A stretch of 64,000 nucleotides of DNA, taken from NCBI RefSeq assembly GCF_019649055.1, contig NW_026570223.1, positions 186,001 through 250,000 of the forward strand. The letters run 5' to 3'. The notes beneath the pieces were generated by a model. It was not told the DNA's origin, made no database searches, and was given only the letters and a program-made list of their open reading frames with translations. This DNA is from Paramacrobiotus metropolitanus (Eukaryota; Tardigrada; Eutardigrada; Parachela; Macrobiotidae). The translations under genes were made by a program, and so were the position numbers. Positions 25,599 to 37,590 of this stretch are shown piece after piece. Each line of letters starts with the position of its first letter. Within the stretch, counting starts at the first letter, position 1.

Positions 25599-26550
25599 CC
25601 TTTTACGATCGCGCTCACATCAACGGTGTATTCATAAAAAACTTTTTGCTTTACTCACTGTCAGCATTTACTACATCAAAGCCGTGTACCGGGAGGGTCT
25701 TCAGAATTTCACATACGAAGTCATACAATTTTGCCCAAAGCTCGTGAAATAGAACAGATCATTATATGGCCTTGCATATCTGTACCAAGTAGCTACAAAC
25801 TACCGCTTCCGGCATTATGGTTTTTCAGTTTGCGATATACGTTAATGTGATTATTTTCATCGACGATTAAGGAACGGTATAGAACACTGTATTTAAACCG
25901 TACGTTATTAGACATGTACGTACACTGTATAAACCATACGAAAAATTTATTCTACTATTAACCAAGTGTCTTTATACCTGTATACGATATGCGCCGTTAA
26001 CTAGCTGCATGCAGTAAAGTAATAATTAATCGCAACTTAAGTATTGTAATATTTTTACCGCTAGCCTTAAAGTTTCACTGACATCAGTAACATCATAATA
26101 ATTTACTTTAGCAGTAGCATGATATAAATATATTAGGTTATTTTGTAATACTGACTTGTAACTACCCATACATTATAATAATTATAATGGAAATGTAAAA
26201 ACAACTAAAATTATTTTAGTTGTACAAAAGTGTCATTATTATGCGACTGGGTTTACTGTATACATAACCAAATGTTATGCCGTAATCAACACTGCAGCGC
26301 TGTGCTGTCCGCGTTGTAAAACGTGATATAAATAGGCAAAGGTAGGTGCGTAAAAATAAAAAAATTATTAACATCAGTCGAGGATTCAGAAATTGCCAGA
26401 GTTTTCAAACTGCGCGATACATGCACCGGAACACAGTACTACGGATCACCAAAATATATCCTTACGATTTACTGTATTACAGTTATACAGATACTCGTAC
26501 CAGTTAACAATAAATCGATCATAATCATATCAATGTGAAGTGGGCGAGTA
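25599..26550. other. Spacer between SDR copy A and DGAT2 copy A
   Basis: AT-rich with short palindromic TA/AT runs, no supported gene or RNA. The 150 bp next to 25598 presumably hold the SDR promoter. Confidence 0.45.
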
Positions 26551-27867
26551 TCAGTCGATGAAGGACAGCTGCGATTCCGGATGGCCATAGCGTGTTTTGT
26601 GGCAGTCAAAGAGATTCCGCAGTTCCTGTAAGTAGCGCTGGTGCAATGCGTCAATCTCCGCCTACAAAATTTCCAGATGTGCAACAAAGATTAGTTCAAG
26701 TACATAAAGTACAGAAAAACCCTTCGATAGACAATTTCTACAGTAGGCATTTGCACCTGTGATGGATGAGAATTTTCTTCTACGGGAATCGGTGCTCCGA
26801 CGACCACGGTAATGGGAACACGTTTCGGCAATAGACCGCTACCACCGAAAAATCCCCGGCCTTTTATTAATGCCGGGCAGAATCCGAGCACTTTCTTTTG
26901 GACAAAGCGCTGGAAACGGTAGACAACGGAATCACGGTGGAAGGCTAACTCGTACGTATCGTTCTCACCAAAGGCAAATATGGGAACCAGTTGCGCTCTG
27001 CAAGGAAAACAGCGTTAACGTGATGGCGGCAGATAAAGGTCAAGATTGTCTCACTTCCCCATGCTGGATTGCAGCCTTGACGAAACCTGTCCCCAAAGAA
27101 TAAATACTTGAACTTGTTTGTACTCGTATAAGTCTCGACTCGCGACATTTTTAAGACATTATTTAAGCATTAGCAATGCAATTTTTATTAGTAACTGACA
27201 ATCAAAATTAAGGAGATGGATGACCTTTGCGGTTGCGCAGCACCAGCTTGACATTATGACAATCAATCTCAAAGATCTCCCGCGCTCCGCCAGTGATAAT
27301 AGCCACCGCGGTCCCCGCCCCTTTCGTCATCCAGTAATCTATACTTTTTCGACTAACATCACACACTCCAAACGCCATCGTGTACTCGCGCATTAGCGGG
27401 ACTTGCATCATAAACTTCTGCCCCAACCCTATCACATTGATCCCGGGAAACACTTCCCGCACTCCCAGTGCCTCCGTGAATAAGGCTGTCATAAAGCCGA
27501 AGGCCATGGTTGGTCCATGCGGGTGTCCGGCAAACAGGTACTTCCGGCGCGGATCCAGTTCCGCTGTCTTAACCAACCGGATAGGGAAGTAGTCGCGTAC
27601 CCAGTGCCAGAAAATGGAGCTCCGGAAAGCCGCACTGCGACGACCGCCGCGGGAACTCTGGTCCCAGTCATATATATACCATAGCACGTAGAGTAACGGG
27701 ATCACGTACAGCCTGCTAGGGAAGAAGACGAAAAGAACGGGAAAGAAGAGGAAAAACAGGAAGATCACCGAGCCAAAGATGAACATGATGAAGAGATGCA
27801 AGGCCACAGCAAAGGTCTGTAACGCATGCTGCAGGGATTTCTCATCGATCGTTAATGACTGCAACAT
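26551..27867 (-). CDS. DGAT2-like diacylglycerol acyltransferase, copy A (one splice donor lost)
   Basis: Four exons on the - strand: 27225-27867, 27059-27086, 26757-26997, 26551-26661; 340 residues if spliced like its sisters. Two adjoining N-terminal hydrophobic segments (about 15-65) would form the membrane hairpin of DGAT2 in the endoplasmic reticulum. The family motifs YFP (93-95) and HPHG (115-118, catalytic histidines) are present, as is GRGFFGGSGLLPKR near the end. The enzyme family transfers fatty acyl groups from acyl-CoA to diacylglycerol or related acceptors to make storage lipid. Oddity: after the 28-bp exon 2 the expected GT donor reads GG (positions 27058-27057), whereas copies B and C have GTAA there. 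Using the nearby GTGAGA would shift the frame. The gene may therefore be dying or need an unusual splice; the rest of the frame is open. Confidence 0.75.
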
Positions 27868-29819
27868 GCTGATATTGAAACTTGTTACTAGCTCGCCCGG
27901 ATATTTTCTGCTAGCTCGTAAGTATGCAGATTCTGACGGAGAATTTTTACAGTGGGTATGCGAAGATAAAATTGTTTTAAACTATTTCCCTGAACTGCTG
28001 CACTTGTAAAATTGTTGGTACCGTAGTATAGTACGCACCACGCAGTCATGAAATCGTGGCAGTGATAAAATATCTGCACCTCAAGACCGATTTCGTGTCA
28101 TTTTTGCAATCTCACTCAAAAAGTCTTCTTTTTGCCTGTAGCAAGAACCGGCATGCAATCTCAAATTAGAAGATTAGCAAGAATAGCATGAATACGAGTG
28201 CTCAAGTAACTGTAAAATGCTTCCGGCACAGTGTTTAAACACAAGAGTCGATTTGGTTTCTTCTGTTGTACTTCTCGTACTTACAACACAGTTCAACGCA
28301 TAACATAGCTCTTTAACAGATGATAATTCCTTGAGGTAAGACTAACCATAAGCACAGATCAGTTAGAGTATCAGATTCTGTATTTAACGTATTTGCTAGT
28401 CAAACATTTCATGCTTGCACTACGATAAAGCGGTGCGCCGGTAGCCCTTTCTTTACAAATTTACAATTTTGGATAATTGTGCTACAATGTTGTTTGATGT
28501 CTTCATAGCATTGTGGTTTACTAATGTGAACTGTTACGGATTGTTAATTTAATGCATAGATAAGCGTAACTTATATTGCACTTATGCATGTACCGATACC
28601 AATGCGTAGCCAAAATTATATCTATAGCTGCTATTAAGATCTTGGCTTCTCGCTAATTTGCCGTATCATCGTCCCGTCCCCATGCATGCCGGTTGTTTAA
28701 ATTTACCACTGCTTACTCATGCATTGGATGATCGGAATAAAGAATCTAGATTTGACTACTGCAGGTTTCTGGTTTCCTTATGCTAAACTTTGCCCGTCTT
28801 ATGTTAACCATTTCGTTTCTGTAAGGATATTTAACATCCATCCTGTCCAGTATCTGTAAGTACTTTATTGACCTTTACCTTGATGCACTGCATGTTCCAC
28901 CGCAGATAGATCGGAACAGAAATTCCACTCCAGATCACAATAAAATTAGGAAACTAATTTTGCCGGTCGTTTCGCATCAGAATCGCTGCAAATGTCGATG
29001 GATTGGACCGCCCAGGAGAGTGCTTGCATCAGCGTTTGGCAGCGGCTGTCGATTGCGTTACGTGGGCTTAAGGGAAGCGTATATCAATGCAGGAAGTGCC
29101 GCTAAAACCGTTGAAAATTAAATTATTTCAGATGATTGGAGAGTTTATGGAGAGAATTGGCAGCCGTTCATGTGTTTTGTTCAGTTCCGAAGGTTCTGTC
29201 GTGCAGCGCACCAACCACCAAGTGCACTTTATTGATACGCATTACGGATCTGATTATTTCTGTTCTCATGAAGTATGGAAAAGAGCGTCGCATTTCTCTA
29301 CCTTTAGATTTGTGGAATGAAAATCCCCTTTGCGGGAACAAGACAGCTACTCTGCCAGTACTTTACCGTTAGACAACTATTACAAATCCGCACCGCCGCT
29401 TAAATTCTTGGTTTCGCTGGTTTTACAGTATATTCGCGTAACAACTGTGAATTGGTTACAGACGCTGCTAATCGAAAATGTGAATTAGACGTGTTTTACC
29501 TTCAACCAAACTACAATGCCGGCAACTTCCATCATGTCGCGCAAAATTATTATTGCGAACATTCGTGCAGTCATTTATAACACAAGGTTCTTAATAAGTA
29601 AATGACGAGGACAAGAACCAGGAAAAAGCGCAGAACGTAGTCTAGATAAAAACTCGAAGTAAAACTCCTTGGAAACGCTCTTTAAGTTTTCTCACCACAT
29701 GGTTTACGCTAGTGACAACCCGAGCCATCCACTGAAGACAACGCAATGTGAAAATATTATAAAACGAAAATCTACTGGTTTACGATTAAGCGCAATCATT
29801 AGCCAATATCGTATACCGT
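27868..29819. other. Spacer between DGAT2 copy A and Kelch copy A
   Basis: No supported gene. The stretch 28857-28975 is similar to 34670-34795, which lies upstream of a broken DGAT2 exon 1, so upstream DNA was duplicated along with the gene. The 200 bp next to 27867 should contain the DGAT2 promoter. Confidence 0.5.
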
Positions 29820-32562
29820 TCATTTCTGTCCCTCTTGGTCCACCAGAGTGAGATCCATCTGACCAGTCCAGTTGGCGCCTGCAATAAATCCAGTTCATTT
29901 CTCACTTTCCATATTACGACACGGAAGTATAACAGACCAACAGACCTTACTAAGCGTACAATAACGATTCTTTAAAGAAAGCCGTCTCACGCATGTAGTT
30001 ACCCTTTTTCATCGTCATCACCGTACAGGCAAGACTGCGGTTCGGTTCGGAGAGCCGGCAGGGATGCGGGCGCCAAATATCGAGACTTTCGTCGTAGAAC
30101 TCGATATCACAACGAAGATCATCGGCGAAGCCGCCAAGAACATAGATCTTGCCATCCACATACGCACATCCGGCTCCACAGCGATTGCTAATCATATCGC
30201 CTGCAAATTCGAGCGGACAGCGATATAGAAGTACTCGTACAAGCATTCATAATAATGGAAATATTATATAGCTGCCTTAAGTCAAACTCAGCAAGTCAAA
30301 AGCAGCAGCCTACTTTTCTTCAACCACCGATCGTTACTGGTCTCGTAAGCCTCGACGCAACGCCCATTGTCACCGTCCGAGTATCCACCTACGAAAGAGA
30401 AAACTTTACCATATAACAATTGTAAAATCGGAACTTTGGGATGACGACTAGAAACACAATTTCTCCCGTACCGATAACGTAAATAACGCCATTCAAACCC
30501 ACACAGGCACTGCACCATCGGCGTGCAGTGGGCATGTCGGCCAGCTTATTCCACGCATCCACAGCTGGATCGTAGTAGAAGACGGAGTTAAGCGCTATAA
30601 GATTTTCTCCTGATTTTGTCGTTCCACCGAAAACGTACAGCCGGTCATTCGTGGCCACCATGGCAAAATTTGCTAGCGGAAGTGGCAGTCCAGCTACAGA
30701 GTGCCAGACATTTTTCTGTGGGTCGTAAAATTCTACGGTGGCCATCAATTCGGCATCATCGTTACAGCCACCAACAGCGTAGACACAACCATTAAGAGTA
30801 GCCACACCACCATAGGCGCGGTAGGACAGCATAGGCGCCAGGTTCGTGCATCCACCACGAAAGAGGTCAAGCCGGCGAGCTTGGTACCAACTCTTAGCGG
30901 TACATACGACCACTGAATCCTCCAAAACCGTTAAACCATATGCAGTAACGCGCTGCGGAAGCGTTGGTTTATTGATGCGCCAGACAGCCGGCATGGATGG
31001 ACTGAAGACCTCCACTGAGGCCACACCGGCATCGGTCGCATCGCCCGCAACACAAACAATAACCTTGGGCAAACCTCGTAACAGCAAAAATATACACTAA
31101 AAAACTAAAACAATAATAGTGCTATTAATACAAATTTTTGTATGGTTTAAATGTGCCTTTTATAAGTACCATGTTTCGGATACGAACTAAGTACCATATA
31201 ACAAATTACACATTAGCAACACTTCGGCTTACTGTAAGATTCTCGTGGTCGACATCGGGAAATTATTGATTGGGGATTGCGACCGGTTAGTTGGACCTCA
31301 AGACTCGGCGACTGAAGTGAGAAATTAACAGCGCCAGAGTGGATAAGCCCAGTAAAAACAGCCAAAATATAATTTTCAAGACGTGTGGGAGACAGAAATG
31401 GCACACGGATATGCTGCAAAACGTCGGATAACTGCGCCTTCCGACCGTCCTGCTCATAATCGGACCAGCGCTTCACAGCCTCAAACACTTCATCCTCGTG
31501 TTCAACGCTCAAGTCATCTGATGCTGTCAGCTCAATGACCTACAAATTTCAATATCTTCGAAATGCACAGCGAATGTTTCAAGCTATCTACCTGATGCAA
31601 TTTGAATTATCACAGAACAATTAAACAAAACCAAGTACCAGTAATTACTAATTACAGTCGCAGCAGTAATGCAGTTATCCCATCTGATTTTCCGTTACAA
31701 CTTATAGGGCGAGTACTAATGAAGTTTACTTTTAAAACATGCAACAAGTCTAACGACCACAAGCATGAGAAATTTCCGGCTGTACCAAAAATCCACACCA
31801 AAAACAACCAAATACCTGTTGTCCGTCCAGCTGCAGGAACTCGATGCTGCTTGCAATTCGGACAAAGTTCTGACATGCCAAGGCTTTGGCCTTGTCGGCC
31901 AGATGCGGATTGTTGTGCGTCTGCGCCAGACAGTACACCTGCAGACAACTAAACACATCCAGGCGAGATTCCAGGAAATCCCAGCACAGTTTAGGACGGG
32001 AGACAAGTCCAAGAAGAGCGCCGCAACGAGAACTGACTCAACACTGTCGTCATCCAGGCAGATTTGTAAAGTGTACGCGTATGTCACCAACCTGCGAAGG
32101 AAGACAAGTGGAGGGCTAATCTCCACTGATTCTCCAGTATAGTTTATACCGCATCGACCACGAAATAACAAGCTAAGCAAAAAGATAAAATTCAGCACAA
32201 CCGAAACTTGGAAAAAAACTGAAGTAATTTGACGGTTATGAGTTGACATGTACAAAGCGTTTTGTAACTTACTTGCTCAGTACGTTAAAGGAGATATTCT
32301 GCAACGGGATCTCCACTTGGGAAGATTCTTTCCAATCAGTTGAAAACATGCTGCGAAAGTAGCCGCTGTGCGCAATGAGCACCACACGATGGCAGGGAAT
32401 CCCAGTTGATGAATCTTCAGCTCCTTTGAGGATTACGTCGCACAGAACTCCACTGCTCTTCAGCTCCTGCAGCCCCTCCAAGAATCCCTGCACCACGCTG
32501 CTGTCCACAGAGGGACGGGCACTGGCGGGATCTGTGCTGGGTTGCGCTTGATCTGCAGACAT
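29820..32562 (-). pseudogene. BTB-BACK-Kelch gene, copy A, with a 1-bp frameshift
   Basis: Seven exons on the - strand: 32273-32562, 31816-32091, 31233-31539, 30472-31074, 30388-30314, 30003-30200, 29820-29878, with the same boundaries as copies B and C. Exons 1-2 hold the BTB domain (GVLCDVILKG, CHRVVLIAHSGYFRSMF), exons 2-3 the BACK domain and exons 4-7 the kelch repeats (YAVGGCNDD, YVFGGTTKSG, YVLGGFADD). Exon 2 has 276 bases where B and C have 277: a single base is missing at 31994/31995 (TTTAGGACGGG against TTTAGCGACGGG). This shifts the frame soon after LVAALFLDLSPV and would remove BACK and kelch. Everything after the lesion is otherwise open, so the loss is recent or a sequencing error. 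Intact relatives are substrate adaptors of CUL3 ubiquitin ligases. Confidence 0.78.
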
Positions 32563-33276
32563 GATGAGATGGGACAGTGGCGCTCAAAAGTCACAGAAGA
32601 TACAGGAAACTGTTGTACTCGTTGTCACTGTTCAGGAGTTACTGTCAGCTAGACGATCATCTGAAATGCCAACACCACACGGCATGAATAACAATAGATT
32701 AAATCAGAATTCGTAAACTATCAAGTGAAAACCGCGGAAAATCATATTAGCTGACTGAAAATATTAAAGTATAAAAACTGAAAAGTCGATAACGAATGTT
32801 TAACTGTCATGACTGCGTTAGTGATATCTGCTTTAGTACCGATAAATGCGTGTATCGTACTTCTGTTGAACTGCGTGGATCTGGCAGTAGGGTGGAGTTA
32901 CTTACACGTTTTTGCATTTCACTTTTCAAAATCTTACTTCGCATATGTAACTTACCAACCGGATGTAGCGCGCACAAACGGTTTTTACTCAACGTACATA
33001 CATAATACAAAATCATTTGAGGATACAGCATACCAAAGTGTTTGGGAGTGCGCGAAAGTGGAAGCTTTTGTGTATGTACCAGTATTTCGCTCCATGTACC
33101 TTGTCACTTCCCTTAACGATGATTACAAAGAAAGGTTACTATTGGAAGCTCTTCATTGCGTATCGTAAATATGGTCGAAGACGCAGCCATCATGTACAAA
33201 CAGTATGTACAAGCAGGAGTACAAAACTAACAGCTTCCCACATCAAACATAACCTGATTTGAGTATCATCAACAAT
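32563..33276. other. Upstream region of Kelch copy A and start of a segmental duplication
   Basis: No gene. From about 32706 the sequence is repeated, with divergence, from about 34797 (shared words include GTAGCGCGCACAAACG and TTGTGTATGTACCAGTATTT). Confidence 0.55.
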
Positions 33277-33498
33277 TCTTAGATAACGTCAGACTCCAGC
33301 GGCGTTTGCGGCCATCGTCTTTTTTAGCAGTAGTCCTTGTGCTTCTTGGAGCATTCGTCGTCTTTGCCATTACGAGTTCCCTTTGAAGCCTTGACCTCGC
33401 CGCAGTTTTGGTTTGGCGTTTGCAGTTGGTGCTAGAATCCTGTACTGAGCACTGGAAATCCGGAAAACCTTTTATGGAGGGTCAGCACGGCGAAGGTA
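33277..33498 (-). pseudogene. Remnant of the secreted cysteine-rich gene (exon 2), unit 1
   Basis: Aligns with exon 2 of the intact gene at 52118-52366 (shared GCACTGGAAATCCGGAAAACC and GTCAGCACGGC on the + strand), but has substitutions and indels that break the frame. Its upstream end is joined to a DGAT2 exon 3 remnant instead of its own intron. Confidence 0.75.
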
Positions 33499-33506
33499 CT
33501 TTCTTA

Positions 33507-34235
33507 CCGGGGATTAACTGCTATTTTCATCTGCGGGAATCGGTGCACGTGCTCCGATGACAGCCGTGGTGGGGACGCGTTTTAGCGCTAAACCGCTACC
33601 GAAAGCACTTTTTTGGACAAAACGCTGAGAGGCGGTAGACGATGCAATCGCCGTGGAAGGCATATTTGTACGTGCCGCTCCCACCGAAGGTAAACACGGA
33701 AACGAGGTGCGCTCTGCAATCAAGCAGCATTAACCCAATGACGGCACGACCAAGGTCGAAATCGTCTCATTTCCCCATGTTGGATGGCACCCAAATTTAA
33801 TGCTGTCTTGACTTGTAAGAAACGTAAATGTATTTCTCTTTTCATGTATGTATTAGAAGCTGAAGTAATTATATCTTCGAAAATCATCGGTTAAAGGTGA
33901 CAATTCTAGGCTAAAAGGACCGAAGCGGCATCGGATGACCTTTGCGGATGACGGATGCGCAGAACCAGCTGGACATCATGATAATCGGTTTTAAATCGCA
34001 CCGGCATTTTCGCCATGAAATACTCAATATGTATTTGGCCGGCTGGCATCGCAGACTCCGGACGCCGTAATGTACTCTCGCAGGACAGGTGCTTGCAGAC
34101 GCAGTAGAGGGATTGCATAATAAACTTCTGGCCTAACCCGACCACATCGATTTCAGCGAGTACTTTCCGCGCTCCTACTGAGTGCTGCGGTGAGCAATTT
34201 GTCCATGAATCCGAATGTCGTGGTGTGTCTGCGGA
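33507..34235 (-). pseudogene. DGAT2 remnant (parts of exons 1, 2 and 3), unit 1
   Basis: Exon 3-like sequence at 33530-33720 has lost the middle part encoding the FCPALIKGRGFFG region. Exon 2-like sequence is at 33766-33815, and the 3' part of exon 1 at 33908-34235, recognisable from ATGACCTTTGCGGATG and ATAATAAACTTCTGGCC. Several frame breaks are present. The order on the - strand is still exon 1, 2, 3. Confidence 0.75.
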
Positions 34236-35514
34236 TGCAACGTACCAAGAAGAATTGGTCTGTTTGAATTTGGTTTCCTCTTGTTACAGCATTACATACA
34301 AGAAATCACATACAAAAATGATATTATTTCGGAACTGGTAAACCCTGATGTATCTGTACGAGTACATAAGCGCATTAACGTATTGGCTAGCCGATTCTGT
34401 TTATGATTACATATAAATAACGAGTAATTCATTCTGTAGTTTATACACTCGTGTTATACTTATTAAAGGTTCCATCAACATTCTGTAGGCACCTACCGAC
34501 TTTTACGATATACCGATACCGGTCAGAGGATGTTTTTCCGCGTACCGCTGTTGCCTATATCGTCGCTGTTACCTATTTATGCAGTTTTGTAAAGAACGCA
34601 ATTACTGCAGTTGTTTCCTAATGATAACCTTTCGCATTTTGTTACGACGTTAATTTTACCATCCTTCCCGAGGAGTACTTTTATTGACCTGTACCATGCT
34701 GCAGTGCATGTTCTGTTGCCCACAAATCGTAACTGATAATAAACACCGCAGCACTAAATTCCGGAAACGAATTCCTTTGCCGGTTTCCTTTGCCGGAATA
34801 CGTAAACTATTAAGTGGAAACCGTGGAAAATCATATTATCTGAATGAGTAAATTAATGTATAAAAGCTACAAGTCGATCACAAATGTTTAACTGTCATGA
34901 CTGTGTTACTTCAGCTGAACTGTGGGGATCTGGCAGTACGATGGAGTTGTACTGCCAGTAGCTGATCATTGCCCAACCTCTGTCACAATGCGCTCTAGCA
35001 CTGTAAGTGGGCGCTGTGCAAGTAAGTTGCGGCATTTTTTTTCCAGTTTAAAATAAATTTTAAAATTTTGTGGAATTCCTTGTCAAAACGATTTTTTGCT
35101 TATGTCCCTTTATTTGCAAAATGTGTATGAGATCGATTCATAATGAGAGTTTTGGTACATGTTCTTGCATTTCAAACTTACCAACCGGATGTAGCGCGCA
35201 CAAACGATTTTCACCCAATGTATACTCGTACCAATCACTTGAGTACAGAATGCAAAAACGTGTTTTTGAGGGCGCGAAAGTGAAAGCTTTTGTGTATGTA
35301 CCAGTATTTGGCGCCATGTACCGGGTCACTTCCCTTAACAATTACGCAAAAAAGGTCACAAAAGTTCACTCTTTATTGCGTATCGTAAAATATGGCTGAA
35401 TACACAGCCATCGTGTACAAACAGTATGTGAAGTTGTGCACGGAGAAGTACAAAACTACCAGATTCCCACATCAAACATGACCTGATTTGAGTATTATTC
35501 GCACTTAGATAAGG
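34236..35514. other. Spacer within the segmental duplication
   Basis: No gene. 34670-34795 resembles 28857-28975; 34797-35500 is the leader of unit 2 and repeats 32706-33276. Confidence 0.55.
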
Positions 35515-35725
35515 TAAAACTCCAGCGGCGTTTGCGGCCATCGCCTTTTTTAGCAGCAGCCCTTGTGCTTCTTGGTGCATCCGTCGTCTTTGCCATTACG
35601 GGTTACCTTTGAATCCTTGATCTCGCATCAGTTCTGGTTAGGCGTTTTCAGGCGATGACTGAAATCCTGCGTCCAGCACTGGAAATCCGGAAAACCGTTT
35701 GTGGAGGCTCAGCACGGCAAAGGTA
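35515..35725 (-). pseudogene. Remnant of the secreted cysteine-rich gene (exon 2), unit 2
   Basis: Same region and same fusion point as the unit 1 remnant and closer to the intact gene (shares TGAAATCCTGCGTCCAGCA with 52288-52306). Frame breaks are present, including loss of codons around the RHKR site. Confidence 0.75.
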
Positions 35726-35739
35726 TTTTCTTACCGGGG

Positions 35740-36035
35740 ATAAACTGCTATTTTCGTCTACGGGAGTCGGTGCTCCGATGACAGCGGAACGCGTTTTGGC
35801 GCTAAACCGGTATCGAAAGCCCTTTCTTCTGGACAAAACGCTGGAAGCGGTAGACGATGGAATCGCACTGGAAGACATAATCGTACGTGCCGCTCTCACC
35901 GAAGGTAAACACGGGAACGAGTTGCGCTTTGCAGTCAAAGTTATCAAGCAGCGTTACCCCAATGACGGCACGACTAAGGGCAAAATCGTCTCATTTCCCC
36001 ATGTTGGATGGCACCCTTGACGAGACTTCAACCAG
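35740..36035 (-). pseudogene. DGAT2 remnant (exons 2 and 3), unit 2
   Basis: Exon 3 sequence at 35745-35935 keeps the pieces coding for the aspartate/tyrosine-rich start and the Gln-Lys-Lys region but has a deletion in the middle. Exon 2-like sequence is at 35988-36035. As in DGAT2 copy A, the base pair after exon 2 is GG rather than a GT donor. Confidence 0.72.
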
Positions 36036-36165
36036 AAATTTAACTGTACCAACTTGTGAGAATGTTCATATCTGCTCTTTTCATGTGCGTATTAGAAGCT
36101 AAAGTAATGATATATTCGAAAATCATCTGCTCAATTAGACAATTATAGGGTAAATGGACAAGGGT

Positions 36166-36330
36166 CATACCGTGCTGCACCAGACTGTCGGCAGTCGGCA
36201 CTGATAAGTATTTATATCCAATCCGGAGGTACAGAGTGGCTCCTGTTTCCGGGCTGTTCGGCCTTTCCAGCGCTCCATCCTTTTACGATCACGCTCGCAT
36301 CAACAGCATTTTCATCGGAAAAATTTTGAA
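36166..36330 (-). pseudogene. SDR exon 1 remnant
   Basis: Aligns with exon 1 of SDR copy A and its 5' flank (25490-25640): the + strand words GGGCTGTTCGGCCTTTCCAG and CGCTCCATCCTTTTACGATC are shared exactly. The cofactor-loop codons are disrupted by insertions and no other SDR exons follow. Confidence 0.85.
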
Positions 36331-37284
36331 TTTACGCTGAAGACGACGAAATAACGATGTAAGGCCAACTCAGAACTTGTTTAAAGGAACCCCTACCCTA
36401 ACAGATGGCTTTTCATGCCTGGGCACATTGAACACTTTGTAACGCTTTGCGTGTTCTTTTGGGGAATTCTTTTGCCTTTCCGAATATACTCGTATGCGTA
36501 TCTACGGTATAGGTGCTCTACCGTAGGTTTTTAGATAGAAATATACTGTACTTCAAGAACTAAGACCGGCTAGAAAGTGTTAGAAATTATATTACCAATA
36601 TAATATACACTCATGATGTGTCATGTACTTGTGAACTATGACCATTGTCCTACTAACTGATCTATGAGTGTACAAGCTTGTCCGGTAATTTCCTACGTAA
36701 AGGTACAGCTAGCGCGAAGTTTGCGCATATAACGATGGCCACTTCACTACGTTTATGAAAATCTCTAAATGCGCTCCGCAGTTAGATTGTCCCTTACCGC
36801 ACCGATCATTTTCTAGCCACCTTCCGCCAGGCAGTTACTATCATTCTCATAAAATTATATGGCGTGTACGAAGCCACCACCCAGCCAAATGCAAGTTACG
36901 TGTTTGAAAAGTGTGGCGTGGGGCGCCGTAGTGTGAAGTTTGGCGTAACACGCAAATTTATTCGTAAGAAATTACCGGACAAGCTTGTACGGTGCACCCA
37001 GGTCACCAATCCCCTTGTTTATCAGATGTTTAGGTGCAGTAACTTACTAATATCGTGAATGTACCTAGTGCTATATAAGAAACCTGCTTGTATAACGTTG
37101 ATGAACAGAACAACACCAGTGTGTGCGATGCTTCCGGTTTCTGTTCCCGTGACTATAATAATCTCATAATATAAATTCTAACAGAAAGCATCCACTGATG
37201 TAACCGACTGGCCTTTGCCACATACGCGTATGACAGACAGGCGAATCACTCACATGGCAGGTCGTAAACAAATGCTTGATCACA
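36331..37284. other. Spacer without recognised features
   Basis: Moderately AT-rich with only short frames; a 64-codon + strand frame (36864-37058) has no domain. Confidence 0.4.
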
Positions 37285-37590
37285 GCGATTATGACAATCA
37301 GTCCCAAAGATTTCCCTCGCTGTTCCTTAATAATGCCCACCGCCATGCAGTAATCAGAATATACTCCGCCGACTGACATCGCACACTCCATACTGTAGGC
37401 CATCGTGTACTTCCCCCCAGCAGGGGAACTTGCTCTTAACTTCTGCCTTAACCATGTCCTCCTATCAGATTAATTCCCGGGAACACTTCCCGCAGTCCAG
37501 TGCTTTTGTAAACAATGCCGTCATGAATCCAAAGGCCATCGTTGGTCCGTCGGGATTCCCGGCCATTTGATATTTTTACGTAGATCCCGT
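37285..37590 (-). pseudogene. DGAT2 exon 1 remnant
   Basis: On the - strand this matches the second half of DGAT2 exon 1, from the region after HPHG to the exon end: GGGAAGTGTTCCCGGGAATT and ATGAATCCAAAGGCCAT-like words are recognisable. Indels break the frame. It lies 5' (on the - strand) of nothing else from the family and 0.7 kb from Kelch copy B. Confidence 0.75.

Larger units (their letters stand above)
32706..36155. repeat. Tandem segmental duplication of a chimeric pseudogene block
   Basis: Unit 1 (32706 to about 34235) and unit 2 (34797 to about 36155) align in order: AT-rich leader, a CYS-rich gene exon remnant, DGAT2 exon 3, then DGAT2 exon 2. After that unit 1 continues into DGAT2 exon 1, while unit 2 switches to SDR exon 1 at about 36160. 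Between the units, 34236-34796 is spacer similar in part to the region upstream of DGAT2 copy A. Confidence 0.8.
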
